Shown here in pieces: positions 52,991 through 62,730 of a stretch of DNA of 64,000 nucleotides. The notes beneath the pieces are model-generated. The model had not been told where the DNA came from, ran no database searches, and saw only the letters and a program-made list of their open reading frames with translations. The position numbers and the translations under genes are program-made. Source of the DNA: Catellatospora methionotrophica (GTDB lineage: Bacteria > Actinomycetota > Actinomycetes > Mycobacteriales > Micromonosporaceae); the NCBI RefSeq assembly GCF_011297335.1, contig NZ_JAAOTJ010000004.1:124001-188000 (forward strand). The letters run 5' to 3'. Every line of letters begins with the position of its first letter. Position 1 is the stretch's first letter.

Positions 52991-54723
52991 TCCGCCCACC
53001 GTGGCGGCGGTGGACCCTGCGTACCCGGATGGTGGTCGCGGTGGTGGCCCTGGCCGGAGTGGCCCTGCTGATCACCGACTTCGTCGCCGCCACGACGCTG
53101 CGCCACTTCCTCGCGCAGCAGCTCGACGAGGACGTGCGCCAGCTCAACCGCTTCGGCGGCGGCGGCCCGTGGCCCGGCGGCTTCGGCAACCGGCCACAGC
53201 CGGACGCGAGCCGCCCCGGGTCGGGCTCCGGCCGGTCCGGTCCGTCGGCCACCGCGCCGGCGCAACCCGGCACCGGCACGCAGCCGAGCCCGTCGGCCAC
53301 CGCGCTACCGGATCGCACGGCCACGGCCCAGCCGAGCCCGACTGCCACCGCGCCGACCGGCCCGTCGGCCGCGGCGAACCAGCCGCCCTGCGAAGGCCGG
53401 CAGAACACGGCAGGCTTCGGCGGCCTGCCGCCGGGGCAGGGCGACACGATCGTGATCTATTACACCGCGCAGGGCCGGGAGATCTGCTACCTGAGCAGCG
53501 GCATCACGCCGACGGAAGGGCCACAGCTCACGCTGGCGCAGATCGAGGCGAACGCGCAGGCGACGGGTCGGGAGCCGCCGACGAGACTGTTCACCGCGAC
53601 TGCCGCCTCCGGTCAGGACTTCCGGGTCACCGTGAGCCGGTCGCAGGACGGCCGCTATCGCGTCTCGGCCATCTCGATGGACCGGGTCGAGAACACCGCG
53701 AACCTGGTGCTGCTGCTGGGGCTGGGCGTCGGGGCGCTGGTGCTGCTGGGGCTCGGCTTCGCGGCGTACAGCGTCGTCCGGATCGGGCTGCGGCCGCTGA
53801 CCAACATGGAGCACGCCGCAGCGCAGATCGCCGGTGGTGATCTCACCGCCCGGGTGCCCAGCCCCGACCCGCACACCGAACCGGGCCGCCTCGGCCTGGC
53901 GCTGAACACCATGCTGTCGCGCATCGAGGCGGCGGTGACCGCGCGGGCCGCGTCCGAGCAGCGGCTGCGGCAGTTCCTCGCAGACGCGTCGCACGAGCTG
54001 CGCACCCCGCTGACCTCCATCCGTGGCTTCGCCGAGCTGTACCGTCGCGGCGGCGCGCCGCCCGGCCCGGAGCTCGACGAGACCATGTCCCGCATCGAGC
54101 AGGAGGCGGCCCGGATGGGCCTGCTGGTCGAGGACCTGCTGCTGCTGGCCGCGCTGGACGAGGAGCGCCCGCTGCAGCCGTCCCGGGTGGACCTGCTGTC
54201 CGTCGCCGCCGACACGGTCCGCGACGCGCACGTGCGCACCCCGGGCCGGACCGTGGAACTGGCCGGGTTCGAGCCGGTCACGGTGCAGGGCGACGAGCAC
54301 CGGCTGCGCCAGGTGGTGACGAACCTGGTGGCCAACGCGCTCCAGCACACCCTGCCGGACACCCGGGTCACGCTGCGGGTGAGCCACCGCGGGGGCGATC
54401 CCGCTGAGGAGATGTTCGAGCTGCCGCTGGCCCGGGTCGTCGGCCCGGTGGTCGCCGCCGTCGGCGCGGAGCTGGACCCGGATCTGCCGGTCGCCGTGAT
54501 CGAGGTCGAGGACACCGGGCCGGGCGTGCCGCCCGAGCACGCGGCCCGCATCTTCGAACGCCTCTACCGCGCCGACCCGCACCGCGCCCGCAGCCACGGC
54601 GGAGCGGGCCTCGGCCTGGCCATCGCCTCGGCGATCGTGAAGGCCCACGGCGGTCGCATCGAACTGGCCACCTCACCCGGCGTCGGCTCGACGTTCCGTG
54701 TCCTGCTGCCGCTGTACGACTGA
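52987..54723 (+). CDS. membrane sensor histidine kinase
   Basis: A 578-residue kinase. A first membrane segment lies at about 16-38, a second at 239-260, with a 200-residue extracellular sensor between. The sensor begins with about 90 residues rich in Ala/Thr/Pro/Ser, then CEGRQNTAGFGGLP and a domain with two Cys and CYLSSG. A HAMP region follows the second segment. HisKA has SHELRTPLTS with His336; the HATPase has NLVANALQH, DTGPGVP and GGAGLGLAIA. Active-type motifs are intact. The signal is not known; drug or envelope stress is likely from the neighbours. ATG overlaps the regulator stop. Confidence 0.96.
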   Translation: MIRPPWRRWTLRTRMVVAVVALAGVALLITDFVAATTLRHFLAQQLDEDVRQLNRFGGGGPWPGGFGNRPQPDASRPGSGSGRSGPSATAPAQPGTGTQPSPSATALPDRTATAQPSPTATAPTGPSAAANQPPCEGRQNTAGFGGLPPGQGDTIVIYYTAQGREICYLSSGITPTEGPQLTLAQIEANAQATGREPPTRLFTATAASGQDFRVTVSRSQDGRYRVSAISMDRVENTANLVLLLGLGVGALVLLGLGFAAYSVVRIGLRPLTNMEHAAAQIAGGDLTARVPSPDPHTEPGRLGLALNTMLSRIEAAVTARAASEQRLRQFLADASHELRTPLTSIRGFAELYRRGGAPPGPELDETMSRIEQEAARMGLLVEDLLLLAALDEERPLQPSRVDLLSVAADTVRDAHVRTPGRTVELAGFEPVTVQGDEHRLRQVVTNLVANALQHTLPDTRVTLRVSHRGGDPAEEMFELPLARVVGPVVAAVGAELDPDLPVAVIEVEDTGPGVPPEHAARIFERLYRADPHRARSHGGAGLGLAIASAIVKAHGGRIELATSPGVGSTFRVLLPLYD

Positions 54724-54732
54724 ACAGCCCCG

Positions 54733-54825
54733 TCCCCTGGCCCGGCCGTGATCCTGCGGCGGGTCGCGAAGCATCGGCTCCCCTGGCCCGGCCGTGGTAC
54801 TGCGGCGGGGACGCGAAGCCTCGGC
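54733..54825. repeat. 46-bp tandem duplication
   Basis: Two copies (54733-54778, 54779 on) of a unit beginning TCCCCTGGCCCGGCCGTG with a few differences near CTGCGGCGGG. It is in the 200-bp gap between the kinase and the second fusion protein; the gap holds no other feature I can support. Confidence 0.75.
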
Positions 54826-54924
54826 AGCCGCGACCTCGGGCGGAGTGTGCGGTTCGGCCCAGCTCGCAGGCTCCAAGCTCATTCCGAGGTTGGTGGGAGG
54901 TCGCGTCGAGGGCGGGTCGGGACG

Positions 54925-56096
54925 ATGCGTGCCATGCGATTGCGGCGAGGCATCCCGCTCGGGCGGACCACACTGATCAACAGCGCTCTCGGGCTGCTGC
55001 TGGTCGGCGGCGGCACCTGGGCGTACTTCATGATCAGCGGAGACGCGGCACCGGCTCAGGCGAACACGACGCGCACCGTGGCGGCGGCCCAGGGCACGGT
55101 GACCGCGACGGTCACCGCCGACGGGTCGATCGCGTCGGCGAACACCATGTCGGCCGACTTCGCCACCGGCGGCACCGTCACCGCGATCAAGGTGAAGGTC
55201 GGTGCCAAGGTCGCCAAGGGCGCGGTGCTGGCCACCGTGGACGCGACCGAGGTCAAGGAGAGCCTGGCCACCGCGAAACGCAACCTCGACGCGGCCCGCG
55301 ACGCGCTGGACCGCGCGGAGGACGGCGGCGACGACAGCAGCATCGCCAACGCCGAGAACCAGGTCGACCAGGCGGAGTCCACCGTCGAGGCGGCCCAGCG
55401 CTCGGTCGACGGCACGGTGCTCAAGGCCCCGATGGCGGGCACCGTCGTGGCGATCAGCGGCGCGGTCGGCGGCTCGTCGGGCGGCTCGTCCGGTGGCGGG
55501 GGCAACAACTCCTCGTCGACCTCGTCGTCGAGCGGCTCCGGGTTCGTGCAGCTGGCCGACCTGACGAAGCTGCAGGTGACAGCCGGTGTGGCCGAGGCCG
55601 ACGCGACCCGCCTGAAGGTCGGGCAGTCCGCGGCGGTCACCTGGAACGCGCTGACCGGGGCCAAGGCGACCGGCAAGGTGTCGGCGATCTCGCCGACCGC
55701 GTCCAGCGGCAACACGGTCACGTATCCGATCGAGGTGCTGCTCGACAGCATCCCGGAGGGTGCCCGGCTCGGGCAGACGGTGAGCCTGTCGGTGACGGTC
55801 GACGAGGTGACCGACGCGGTCTACGTGCCCGCCGCGGCGGTGCGTACGGCAGGTGGCCGGACCACCGTGATCGTGGTCAAGGACGGCGTGCAGGAGACCA
55901 GGTCCGTCGAGATCGGGCTCAAGGGCGACGCGTACACCGTGATCGTCTCCGGGGTGAGCGTCGGTGAGCAGGTCGTGCTGGCCACCGTGACCAGCGGCAC
56001 CGGCAACCAGCAGCAGTTCCCGGGCGGCGGGCCGGGTGGCGGCTTCACCGGCGGCGGCGGGTTCGGCGGCAACACCGGCAACCGGCCGGGCAACCG

Positions 56097-56100
<4 letters not shown>
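54925..56100 (+). CDS. efflux membrane-fusion protein (MacA type)
   Basis: A 391-residue fusion protein of the MacAB class. It starts at ATG 54925 (another Met at 54934). One signal-anchor (LINSALGLLLVGGGTWAYF) leads into TVAAAQGTVTATVTADGSI, lipoyl halves around a short helical hairpin (KESLATAKRNLDAARDALD...AENQVDQAESTVEAAQ), then LKAPMAGTVVAI and a Ser/Gly linker before the beta-barrel (VAVTWNALTGAKATGKV), and a C-terminal domain ending in Gly/Pro/Asn. It connects the MacB transporter to outside. Its stop overlaps the ATPase gene start. Confidence 0.92.
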
Positions 56101-56834
<734 letters not shown>

Positions 56835-56852
56835 GCGAGCATCCGCATGCGG

Positions 56853-56916
56853 CCGCAGTTTCGAGGAAAGTGCGGCAACCGAGGCGGCAGTTGCCGCACT
56901 TTCCCCGAAACTGCGG
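56853..56916. terminator. 27-bp-arm palindrome between ATPase and permease genes
   Basis: Arms at 56853-56879 and 56890-56916 (27 bp, one mismatch; the left begins CCGCAGTTTCG and includes GGAAAGTGCGGCAAC) around 10 nt. It lies inside the MacAB operon, 19 bp after the ATPase stop and 24 bp before the permease start, so full termination there would cut the operon; attenuation or mRNA processing is possible. Confidence 0.7.
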
Positions 56917-56940
56917 GACGTGCCGCGGGGAGGGGTCGGC

Positions 56941-58146
56941 GTGAGCATCTTCGAGATCTTCGGGTTCGCGTTGCGGGGTGTGTCGGCGAACAAGCTGCGC
57001 TCCGGGTTGACCGTGCTCGGCATCCTGATCGGCGTCGCGGCGGTGATCCTGCTGGTCGCGGTCGGCAACGGGTCGGCCAAGCAGGTCGAGGACAGCCTCG
57101 CCGCGCTCGGCACCAACACCCTCACCGTGCAGGGCGGCCGGGGCGGTGACACCGGCTACCGCACCGACCTGACCCTCGACATCGTCAAGGCGCTGCAGGA
57201 CCGGGAGTCCGCGCCGGACGTCAAGAGCGTGTCGCCGGTGGTGAACAGCGCCCAGACGCTGACCTTCGGCGACGCGTCGTACGACGTCAACGCGGTGATC
57301 GGCACGTATCCGAGCTACTTCGCGGCGTCCAACAGCGTGATCGCCAGCGGGTCGGGGTTCACCGAGGAGGACGTGGACCAGGCCGCACGGGTGGTGGTGC
57401 TCGGGCCGACGACCGCCGAGGAGCTGTTCGGCACCACCGTGGACCCGGTCGGGCAGCGCATCGGCATCGCCGGGCAGATCTACTCGGTGATCGGGGTGCT
57501 GGCCAGGAAGGGCTCGACCGGGTTCAACGACCCCGACGACGTGGCGATCGCGCCGCTGCCCGCGGTGCAGCGCTCGCTGACCGGCTACGGCCCGGTCTCG
57601 TCGATCACCGTCGAGGCCGTGAACGCGGACGCCGTGGCCGCGGCGAAGGCCGAGATCACCGCGATCCTCAACGCGAAGATGCACGTCGCGGACGGTGCTA
57701 GCAGCACGCCGTACCAGATCCGGGACGCTTCCCAGTTGCTGGAGACGCGCACCGCGACCGCCGAGACCTTCACCGTGCTGCTCGGTGCGGTGGCCGGGAT
57801 CTCGCTGGTCGTGGGCGGCATCGGCATCACCAACATCATGATGGTCTCGGTGACCGAGCGGACCCGCGAGATCGGCATCCGCAAGGCGCTGGGCGCCCCG
57901 CGCCGGGTCATCCTCAGCCAGTTCCTGATCGAGGCGACGCTGCTCAGCCTGCTCGGCGGCGGATTGGGCGTCGCCGCCGCGCTGATCGGCGCGAACTTCG
58001 AGATCGTCGGCATCAAACCGGTGATCATGCCCGATTCGGTGGTGCTGGCGCTGGGCGTCTGCGTGGCCATCGGCCTGTTCTTCGGCAGCTACCCCGCCAG
58101 CCGGGCGGCCGGCCTGCGCCCCATCGACGCCCTGCGGTACGAGTAA
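56941..58146 (+). CDS. MacB-type ABC transporter permease (FtsX-like)
   Basis: A 401-residue permease. It begins at GTG 56941 behind GGGGAGGGG. The first membrane helix follows [24 protein letters not shown], the MacB N-terminus; the periplasmic MacB-like domain spans about 45-260; the last three helices start with [21 protein letters not shown] and the end has the [11 protein letters not shown] motif. It carries the FtsX signature [11 protein letters not shown]. With the ATPase and MacA it should expel antibiotic-like, peptide or lipid substrates. Length and motifs are complete. Confidence 0.95.
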   Translation: MSIFEIFGFALRGVSANKLRSGLTVLGILIGVAAVILLVAVGNGSAKQVEDSLAALGTNTLTVQGGRGGDTGYRTDLTLDIVKALQDRESAPDVKSVSPVVNSAQTLTFGDASYDVNAVIGTYPSYFAASNSVIASGSGFTEEDVDQAARVVVLGPTTAEELFGTTVDPVGQRIGIAGQIYSVIGVLARKGSTGFNDPDDVAIAPLPAVQRSLTGYGPVSSITVEAVNADAVAAAKAEITAILNAKMHVADGASSTPYQIRDASQLLETRTATAETFTVLLGAVAGISLVVGGIGITNIMMVSVTERTREIGIRKALGAPRRVILSQFLIEATLLSLLGGGLGVAAALIGANFEIVGIKPVIMPDSVVLALGVCVAIGLFFGSYPASRAAGLRPIDALRYE

Positions 58147-58161
58147 GGAGTCTGGACCTCT

Positions 58162-58713
58162 ATGAAGCACGCGATCCGTACCCGGGAGTCGGCGACCACC
58201 GACGTCATCTCGGCCGACGCCCCCTCAGCCGTGCCGATGGACGACCTGGTCGCGGGACTGGCGAAGGCCAGCCGCGGCCCGTGGCTGACCCGCAGCACCG
58301 GCATCCTGCTCGCCCTGGTGCTGACCTGTGGAGGTTTCCTCGCCGGAGTCCAGGTCCAGCAGAACTTCGGCACGTCCGGCACAGCGCCGACCGGCGCTAA
58401 CGCCGCCAACCGGCCCGGCAGCGGTGTCCGTGGCGGTAACGGCGCATTCCCGGGCCAGCAGGGCGGCCTGCCCGGTGGCCAGCAGCCCGCCGCCGCCCCG
58501 ATCACCGGAAAGATCAAGCTGGTCGACGGCACCACCGTCTACCTGGAAACCGCCGACGGCCGCCTGCTCACCATCAAGACCGCCGACACCACCACGGTCC
58601 AGACCACCGACAAGATCACCCTCAAGGACCTCACCGCAGGCACCGAGATCACCGTCGTCGGCACCACCGCCGACACCACCGTCACCGCCACCACCATCAC
58701 CACCACCAACTGA
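58162..58713 (+). CDS. membrane-anchored hypothetical with DUF5666-like end
   Basis: A 183-residue protein; AAGGAGTCTGG precedes the ATG at 58162, 16 bp after the permease gene, so it is in the same operon. A cytoplasmic head of about 45 residues is followed by one membrane segment (ILLALVLTCGGFLAGVQV), a Gly/Pro/Gln linker, and a beta-rich part (GKIKLVDGTTVYLETADG...ITLKDLTAGTEITVVG) resembling the DUF5666 OB-like domain, ending in a Thr-rich tail. Its position suggests an efflux accessory. Function unknown. Confidence 0.75.
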   Translation: MKHAIRTRESATTDVISADAPSAVPMDDLVAGLAKASRGPWLTRSTGILLALVLTCGGFLAGVQVQQNFGTSGTAPTGANAANRPGSGVRGGNGAFPGQQGGLPGGQQPAAAPITGKIKLVDGTTVYLETADGRLLTIKTADTTTVQTTDKITLKDLTAGTEITVVGTTADTTVTATTITTTN

Positions 58714-58774
58714 CCACCCCACCCCGCCCGCCCGGCCGCCCCGCCCCCGCCCGGCCGCCCCGCCCGCCCCGGTT

Positions 58775-58837
58775 CGCAACTCTTAAGGAGTTGCGCCTTC
58801 GAAGCCACCATGACGCCGCGACTCTTCAAGAGTTGCG
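58775..58837. repeat. two related short palindromes sharing GCAACTCTT
   Basis: CGCAACTC-TTAAG-GAGTTGCG (58775-58795) and CGCGACTCTT-C-AAGAGTTGCG (58817-58837) carry four half-sites of the same sequence within 63 bp. They lie in the convergent gap between the genes ending at 58713 (+) and 58934 (-); together they could form a compound terminator or an operator. Confidence 0.6.
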
Positions 58838-58879
58838 CAGGTGGGGTCGGGCCGCGGGTGTGGTGGGCGGTCGATGTCA

Positions 58880-58924
58880 GGAAGGGCACCTTCTTATCGC
58901 CTTGCGATAAGAAGGTGCCCTTCC
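58880..58924. terminator. GGAAGGGCACC palindrome, copy 3
   Basis: A perfect 21-bp stem (58880-58900 with 58904-58924) beginning GGAAGGGCACC, loop CTT. It is the longest of the three copies and is 10 bp from the stop codon of the DUF885 gene on the minus strand, after the plus-strand operon. Confidence 0.8.
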
Positions 58925-58933
58925 TTCGGGTTG

Positions 58934-60604
58934 TCAGATGCGGGCGAGGGCCTTGCGGAGGGGGTCCAGGCCGAGGGAGCCGAGGTCGAGGGCGTCGGAG
59001 TGGAACTGGCGCAGGTCGAACGCGGCACCCTTGCGGGCCTGGGCGTCGTCGCGGGCCTGCAGCCAGATGCGCTCGCCGACCTTGTACGACGGGGCCTGTC
59101 CCGGCCAGCCGAGGTAGCGGTTGAGCTCGAAGCGCAGCATCTCGTCGCCGACGCGGCAGTGCGCGCGCAGGAACTCCCAGCCCAGCTCGGGGGTCCACCG
59201 CTCGCCGGGGTGGAAGCCGAACGGGTTGTCGCGCGGGATCTCCAGCTCCAGGTGCATGCCGATGTCGACGATGACCCGGGCGGCCCGGAACGCCTGCCCG
59301 TCCAGCATGCCCAGCTTGTCGGCGGGGTCGGCCAGGTAACCGAGGTCGTCCATGAGCCGCTCGCTGTACAGCGCCCAGCCCTCGCCGTGGCCGGAGGACC
59401 AGCTCAGCAGGCGCTGCCAGCGGTTGAGCTTGTCCGACTGGTACGCCGCCTGCGCCACCTGCAGGTGGTGGCCCGGAGCGCCCTCGTGGTAGACCGTGGT
59501 GACCTCACGCCAGGTGGAGAACTCCTCGACGCCCTGCGGCACGGCCCACCACATGCGGCCGGGGCGGGTGAAGTCCTCGCTCGGGCCGGTGTAGTAGATG
59601 CCGCCGTCGCTGGTCGGCGCGAGGCAGCACTCGATGCGCCGGATCGCCTCGGGGATGTCGAAGTGGGTGCCGTTCAGGTCGCTGATGGCCTTCTCGGCCA
59701 GCTGCTGCATCCAGTCGCGGAACTGCTCCTTGCCCCGGACCTTGTACTTCGGGTCGGCGTCGAGCTTGGCGACCGCCTCGTCGATGGACGCGCCGGGACC
59801 GGCGATGACCGCGGACACCGCCCGCATCTCGGTCTCCAGCCGGTGCAGTTCCTCGAAGCCCCACGCGTACGTCTCGTCCAGGTCGACCCGCGCGCCGAGG
59901 AAGTACTGCGAGGCCAGCTCGTAGCGCTCGCGCCCGGCGGCCTCCTTCTCCCGGCCCAGCGGAGCCAGCTCGGTGCGCAGGAACTGCCCGAACTCGCGGG
60001 TCGCCTCGTTGGCGGCGTTCGCACCGCGGTCCAGCTCGGCACGCAGCGCGCCACCGGCCTCGACGCGGCGGGCCAGGCCCAGGTAGAAGTCGTCGCCTTC
60101 GGCGCTGGTCCAGATGTCGCACTGCTTGGCGACCTCCTCGATCTGGCGGCGCGCGCTGACCTTGCCCGAGCGCGCGGCGTCGAGCAGGGTCTGCTGGTAT
60201 TGCGCGAGCGCAGCCGGGAAGGCGTTGAGCCGGGCGGCGATGTTGCCGACCGCCTCGTCGCCCTCGGTGGGCATCAGGTCGAAGGTGCCCCGCAGGCCGT
60301 GCAGCGCGCTGGAGATCACGTTGAGCTCGCTGGTCACCTCGCCCGCGTCGAACCGGGCGACGCCGAGCTCCATCCGCTCGACCATCGCCTCCTTGGCGAC
60401 GAACTCCCGCTCGTTCTCGGGTTCGATCGTGCGCAGTTGTGCCAGCGTGCGGCGTTCCAGGTCGGCACCGGCGGCGAAGCCGTCGGTGGAGAGATCGTCC
60501 AGCTTGTCGTCGTAGCCGCTGATACCGACATAGGTGGCGCCGGTGGGGCTCAGCGCGGCCCACTCGTCGACATAGCGATCGGCCAGGTCATCAACTCGTC
60601 CCAT
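58934..60604 (-). CDS. DUF885 family metallopeptidase-like protein
   Basis: A 556-residue DUF885 protein. It is helical, with a catalytic-type zinc motif HEGAPGHH (about residue 382) and a downstream SGHGEGWALYSERL that gives the third ligand, like thermolysin/M3-type gluzincins. Family members act on peptides or small molecules; the substrate is unknown. It has no signal peptide, so it should be cytoplasmic. Motifs are intact and length is normal. ATG 60604 is clear. It is convergent with the efflux operon and separated by palindrome copy 3. Confidence 0.88.
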   Translation of the reverse strand: MGRVDDLADRYVDEWAALSPTGATYVGISGYDDKLDDLSTDGFAAGADLERRTLAQLRTIEPENEREFVAKEAMVERMELGVARFDAGEVTSELNVISSALHGLRGTFDLMPTEGDEAVGNIAARLNAFPAALAQYQQTLLDAARSGKVSARRQIEEVAKQCDIWTSAEGDDFYLGLARRVEAGGALRAELDRGANAANEATREFGQFLRTELAPLGREKEAAGRERYELASQYFLGARVDLDETYAWGFEELHRLETEMRAVSAVIAGPGASIDEAVAKLDADPKYKVRGKEQFRDWMQQLAEKAISDLNGTHFDIPEAIRRIECCLAPTSDGGIYYTGPSEDFTRPGRMWWAVPQGVEEFSTWREVTTVYHEGAPGHHLQVAQAAYQSDKLNRWQRLLSWSSGHGEGWALYSERLMDDLGYLADPADKLGMLDGQAFRAARVIVDIGMHLELEIPRDNPFGFHPGERWTPELGWEFLRAHCRVGDEMLRFELNRYLGWPGQAPSYKVGERIWLQARDDAQARKGAAFDLRQFHSDALDLGSLGLDPLRKALARI

Positions 60605-60725
60605 GCGAGGAAACCTAGCCGACGCCGCCGACCTGGCGCAGGCGACTTAGTTGTGGCGGAAATCGACTGTTCGATGTCGGGAACTCGCTGGCTCCCGACC
60701 TGGCCGCTCTGGCAATGTGTCAGGG

Positions 60726-61718
60726 GTGACCACCACGATTGCTCCTGACACCACCGCGTCCGTCACCAGGTCCGCCTGGTTGCCCGCGTTCGCGGCGAAC
60801 GCCGTCATCTGGGGATCGAGCTTCATCTTCATCAAGATCGGCGTACGGGAGCTGCACCCGACCTGGGTGGCCGCCGGGCGGATCGCCATCGGCGCGCTGA
60901 CGCTGCTGGCGCTGCTGCTCATCGGCAGGCAGCGGGTGCCGGGCGACCGCCGGCTGTGGGCACACATGCTGCTGCCGGGCGTGGTCGGCGTGGCGCTGCC
61001 GTTCACCCTCTTCGCGTACGGCGAGGAGCGCGTCGACAGCCTCGTCGCCGGTATCTGGAACGCGACAACGGCACTGTGGGTGCTGCCGTTCGCGGTGCTG
61101 GTGTTCCGCACCGAGAGGTTCACCGCGCGCTCGGCGGGCGGCCTGCTGATCGGGTTCACCGGGGTGCTCATCGTGCTCGGCTTCTGGCACGACGCCGGGG
61201 CCTCCTCGCTCAGCGGGCAGCTCATGTGCGGGGCGGCGGCGGCCTGCTACGGCGTGTCGATCCCCTACCTCAAGCGCTTCGTGACCGGCCGGGACTTCGG
61301 CGGCGTACGCCCGTCGGGGGTGTCGCTGGCGTTCGCGCAGACCACGGTCGCGACCGTGGCGTCGGTGCTCGCCGCCCTGCTGGTCTCCGGTATGCCGCCC
61401 GCGGTGACCTCGCTGTCCTGGCCGGTCATCGGCTCGGTGCTGGCGCTCGGCGTGTTCGGTAGCGGCATCGCCTTCGCGCTGAACATGCGCGTGATCGCCG
61501 CCGCGGGCGCGTCGACGGCCGCGTACGTCACCTACCTGGTCCCGGTGGTCGCGACTCTGCTCGGCATCCTGGTCCTCGGCGAGTCCCTGCACTGGAACCA
61601 GCCGGTCGGCGCACTGATCGTCCTGCTCGGCGTCGCCGTCGCCCAGGGCGCCCTCTCCCGCCGCCACCCCCGCCCCGCCGCTGCCCCCACTCCCGCCTCC
61701 GCCTCCGCCCGCCGCTGA
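60726..61718 (+). CDS. EamA family (DMT) transporter
   Basis: A 330-residue transporter with ten membrane segments in two EamA halves. The first half starts WLPAFAANAVIWGSSFIFIKIG, and the second starts SLSGQLMCGAAAACYGVSIPY; AAGASTAAYVTYLVPVVATLLGILVLGE is the family's C-terminal signature, with the conserved Pro and Glu. GTG 60726 is chosen; another at 60717 is close. It exports or imports metabolites such as amino acids; the substrate is not readable. It is divergent from the DUF885 gene. A palindrome closes the transcript. Confidence 0.92.
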   Translation: MTTTIAPDTTASVTRSAWLPAFAANAVIWGSSFIFIKIGVRELHPTWVAAGRIAIGALTLLALLLIGRQRVPGDRRLWAHMLLPGVVGVALPFTLFAYGEERVDSLVAGIWNATTALWVLPFAVLVFRTERFTARSAGGLLIGFTGVLIVLGFWHDAGASSLSGQLMCGAAAACYGVSIPYLKRFVTGRDFGGVRPSGVSLAFAQTTVATVASVLAALLVSGMPPAVTSLSWPVIGSVLALGVFGSGIAFALNMRVIAAAGASTAAYVTYLVPVVATLLGILVLGESLHWNQPVGALIVLLGVAVAQGALSRRHPRPAAAPTPASASARR

Positions 61719-61724
61719 CCAGCC

Positions 61725-61789
61725 AAGATCGCCGTTTCGGGTCAATAAGTGGGGCATGACCCCAGGTTTTGACCCGAAACGGCGATCTT
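61725..61789. terminator. GATCGC/GGTCA palindrome, copy C (65 bp)
   Basis: Arms at 61725-61745 and 61769-61789 are a perfect 21-bp match beginning AAGATCGCCGTTTCGGGTCA. An inner TGGGG/CCCCA stem continues toward the centre. It lies 6 bp after the EamA stop, before the convergent PHP gene. Confidence 0.8.
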
Positions 61790-61791
61790 CC

Positions 61792-61920
61792 CGTGGCGGG
61801 CACGGCCTTCCCGTGGCGGCGCGGCGTGGCGGGCACGGCCTTTCCGTGGCGGCGCGGCGTGGCGGGCACGGCTTTCCCGAGGCGGCGTGGCGGGCACGGC
61901 CTACCTGTGGCGGCGCGGCG
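61792..61920. repeat. 33-bp tandem repeat, four units
   Basis: Units starting CGTGGCGGGCACGGC at 61792, 61825, 61858 and 61886 (the third is shortened to 28 bp). They fill the gap between palindrome copy C and the stop codon of the PHP gene. Confidence 0.8.
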
Positions 61921-61935
61921 GGGCGAGCGCGGCGG

Positions 61936-62730
61936 TCAGCGGGTGCGGGTCCAGGCGAGCAGGTCGTCGGCGGGCAGGGTGTTGACGATTCGGTCGGGGG
62001 TGATGCCCGCCGCTTCGGCGCGGGCGCAGCCGTGGGGGAGCCAGCCGAGCTGGGCGACCGCGTGGGCGTCGGAGTTGATCGCGAAGCGCAGGCCGTCCAC
62101 CTTCGCCGCCTTGCGCAGCAGGTTCGACGGCGGGTCCAGCCGGTCCGGCCGCGAGTTGATCTCGATGGCTTTGCCGTGGCGGGCCGCCGCGGCGAAGACC
62201 GCGTCCACGTCGAAGCTGCTGGGCGCTCGCCGTCGCGGTGCCCCGCCCCGCGAGGCGTGCCGGGCGTCGGTCACGACGGGCAGCTTGCGGCCGGTGCAGT
62301 GGCCCAGGATGTCCAGGTGCGGATCGGCCAGCGCGGTGAGCAGCCGCCGCGTCATCTTCGCCCGGTCCATCCGCAGCTCGCTGTGCACCGAGCCGACCAC
62401 GACGTCGAGCTGTGCCAGCAGGTCCGGCTCCTGGTCGAGGCTGCCGTCGGGCGCGATGTCGACCTCGATGCCGGTCAGCACCCGGAAACCGGTGCCCGCC
62501 AGCGCTTCGTTGACCGCCGCGACGGCGTCGAGCTGGCGGCGCAGCCGGTGCGGGGACAGCCCGTGCGCGATCGTCAGCCGGGGCGAGTGGTCGGTCAGCA
62601 CCACGTAGTCGTGGCCCTGCGCGGCGGCCGCCGCGACCATCGCCTCCAGGGTGTCGCCGCCGTCGGACCAGTCGGTGTGCACGTGGCAGTCTCCGCGCAG
62701 CAGTTCCCGCAACCCACCTGGTCCACTCAT
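61936..62730 (-). CDS. PHP domain phosphoesterase
   Basis: A 264-residue PHP-fold metallohydrolase. Metal motifs in order: DCHVHTDWSDGG, LTDHSP, TGIEVDI, VVGSVHSELRM, ILGHCTGRK, KAIEINSRPDR and INSDAHA. This matches the PHP domain seen at the C-terminus of bacterial PolX or in stand-alone YcdX-like and histidinol-phosphatase-like proteins. It probably cleaves a phosphate ester, perhaps of nucleic-acid origin; the substrate is unknown. No polymerase domain is fused. It starts at ATG 62730. Motif set complete. Confidence 0.92.
   Translation of the reverse strand: MSGPGGLRELLRGDCHVHTDWSDGGDTLEAMVAAAAAQGHDYVVLTDHSPRLTIAHGLSPHRLRRQLDAVAAVNEALAGTGFRVLTGIEVDIAPDGSLDQEPDLLAQLDVVVGSVHSELRMDRAKMTRRLLTALADPHLDILGHCTGRKLPVVTDARHASRGGAPRRRAPSSFDVDAVFAAAARHGKAIEINSRPDRLDPPSNLLRKAAKVDGLRFAINSDAHAVAQLGWLPHGCARAEAAGITPDRIVNTLPADDLLAWTRTR

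Noticed and set aside
58713-58775. C-rich tract as a possible quadruplex regulator
   Set aside because: Runs of CCC are broken by GCC units typical of the local composition; no evidence beyond base content.
61792-61920. CRISPR array
   Set aside because: The repeats touch each other with no unique spacers and lack a leader or cas genes.
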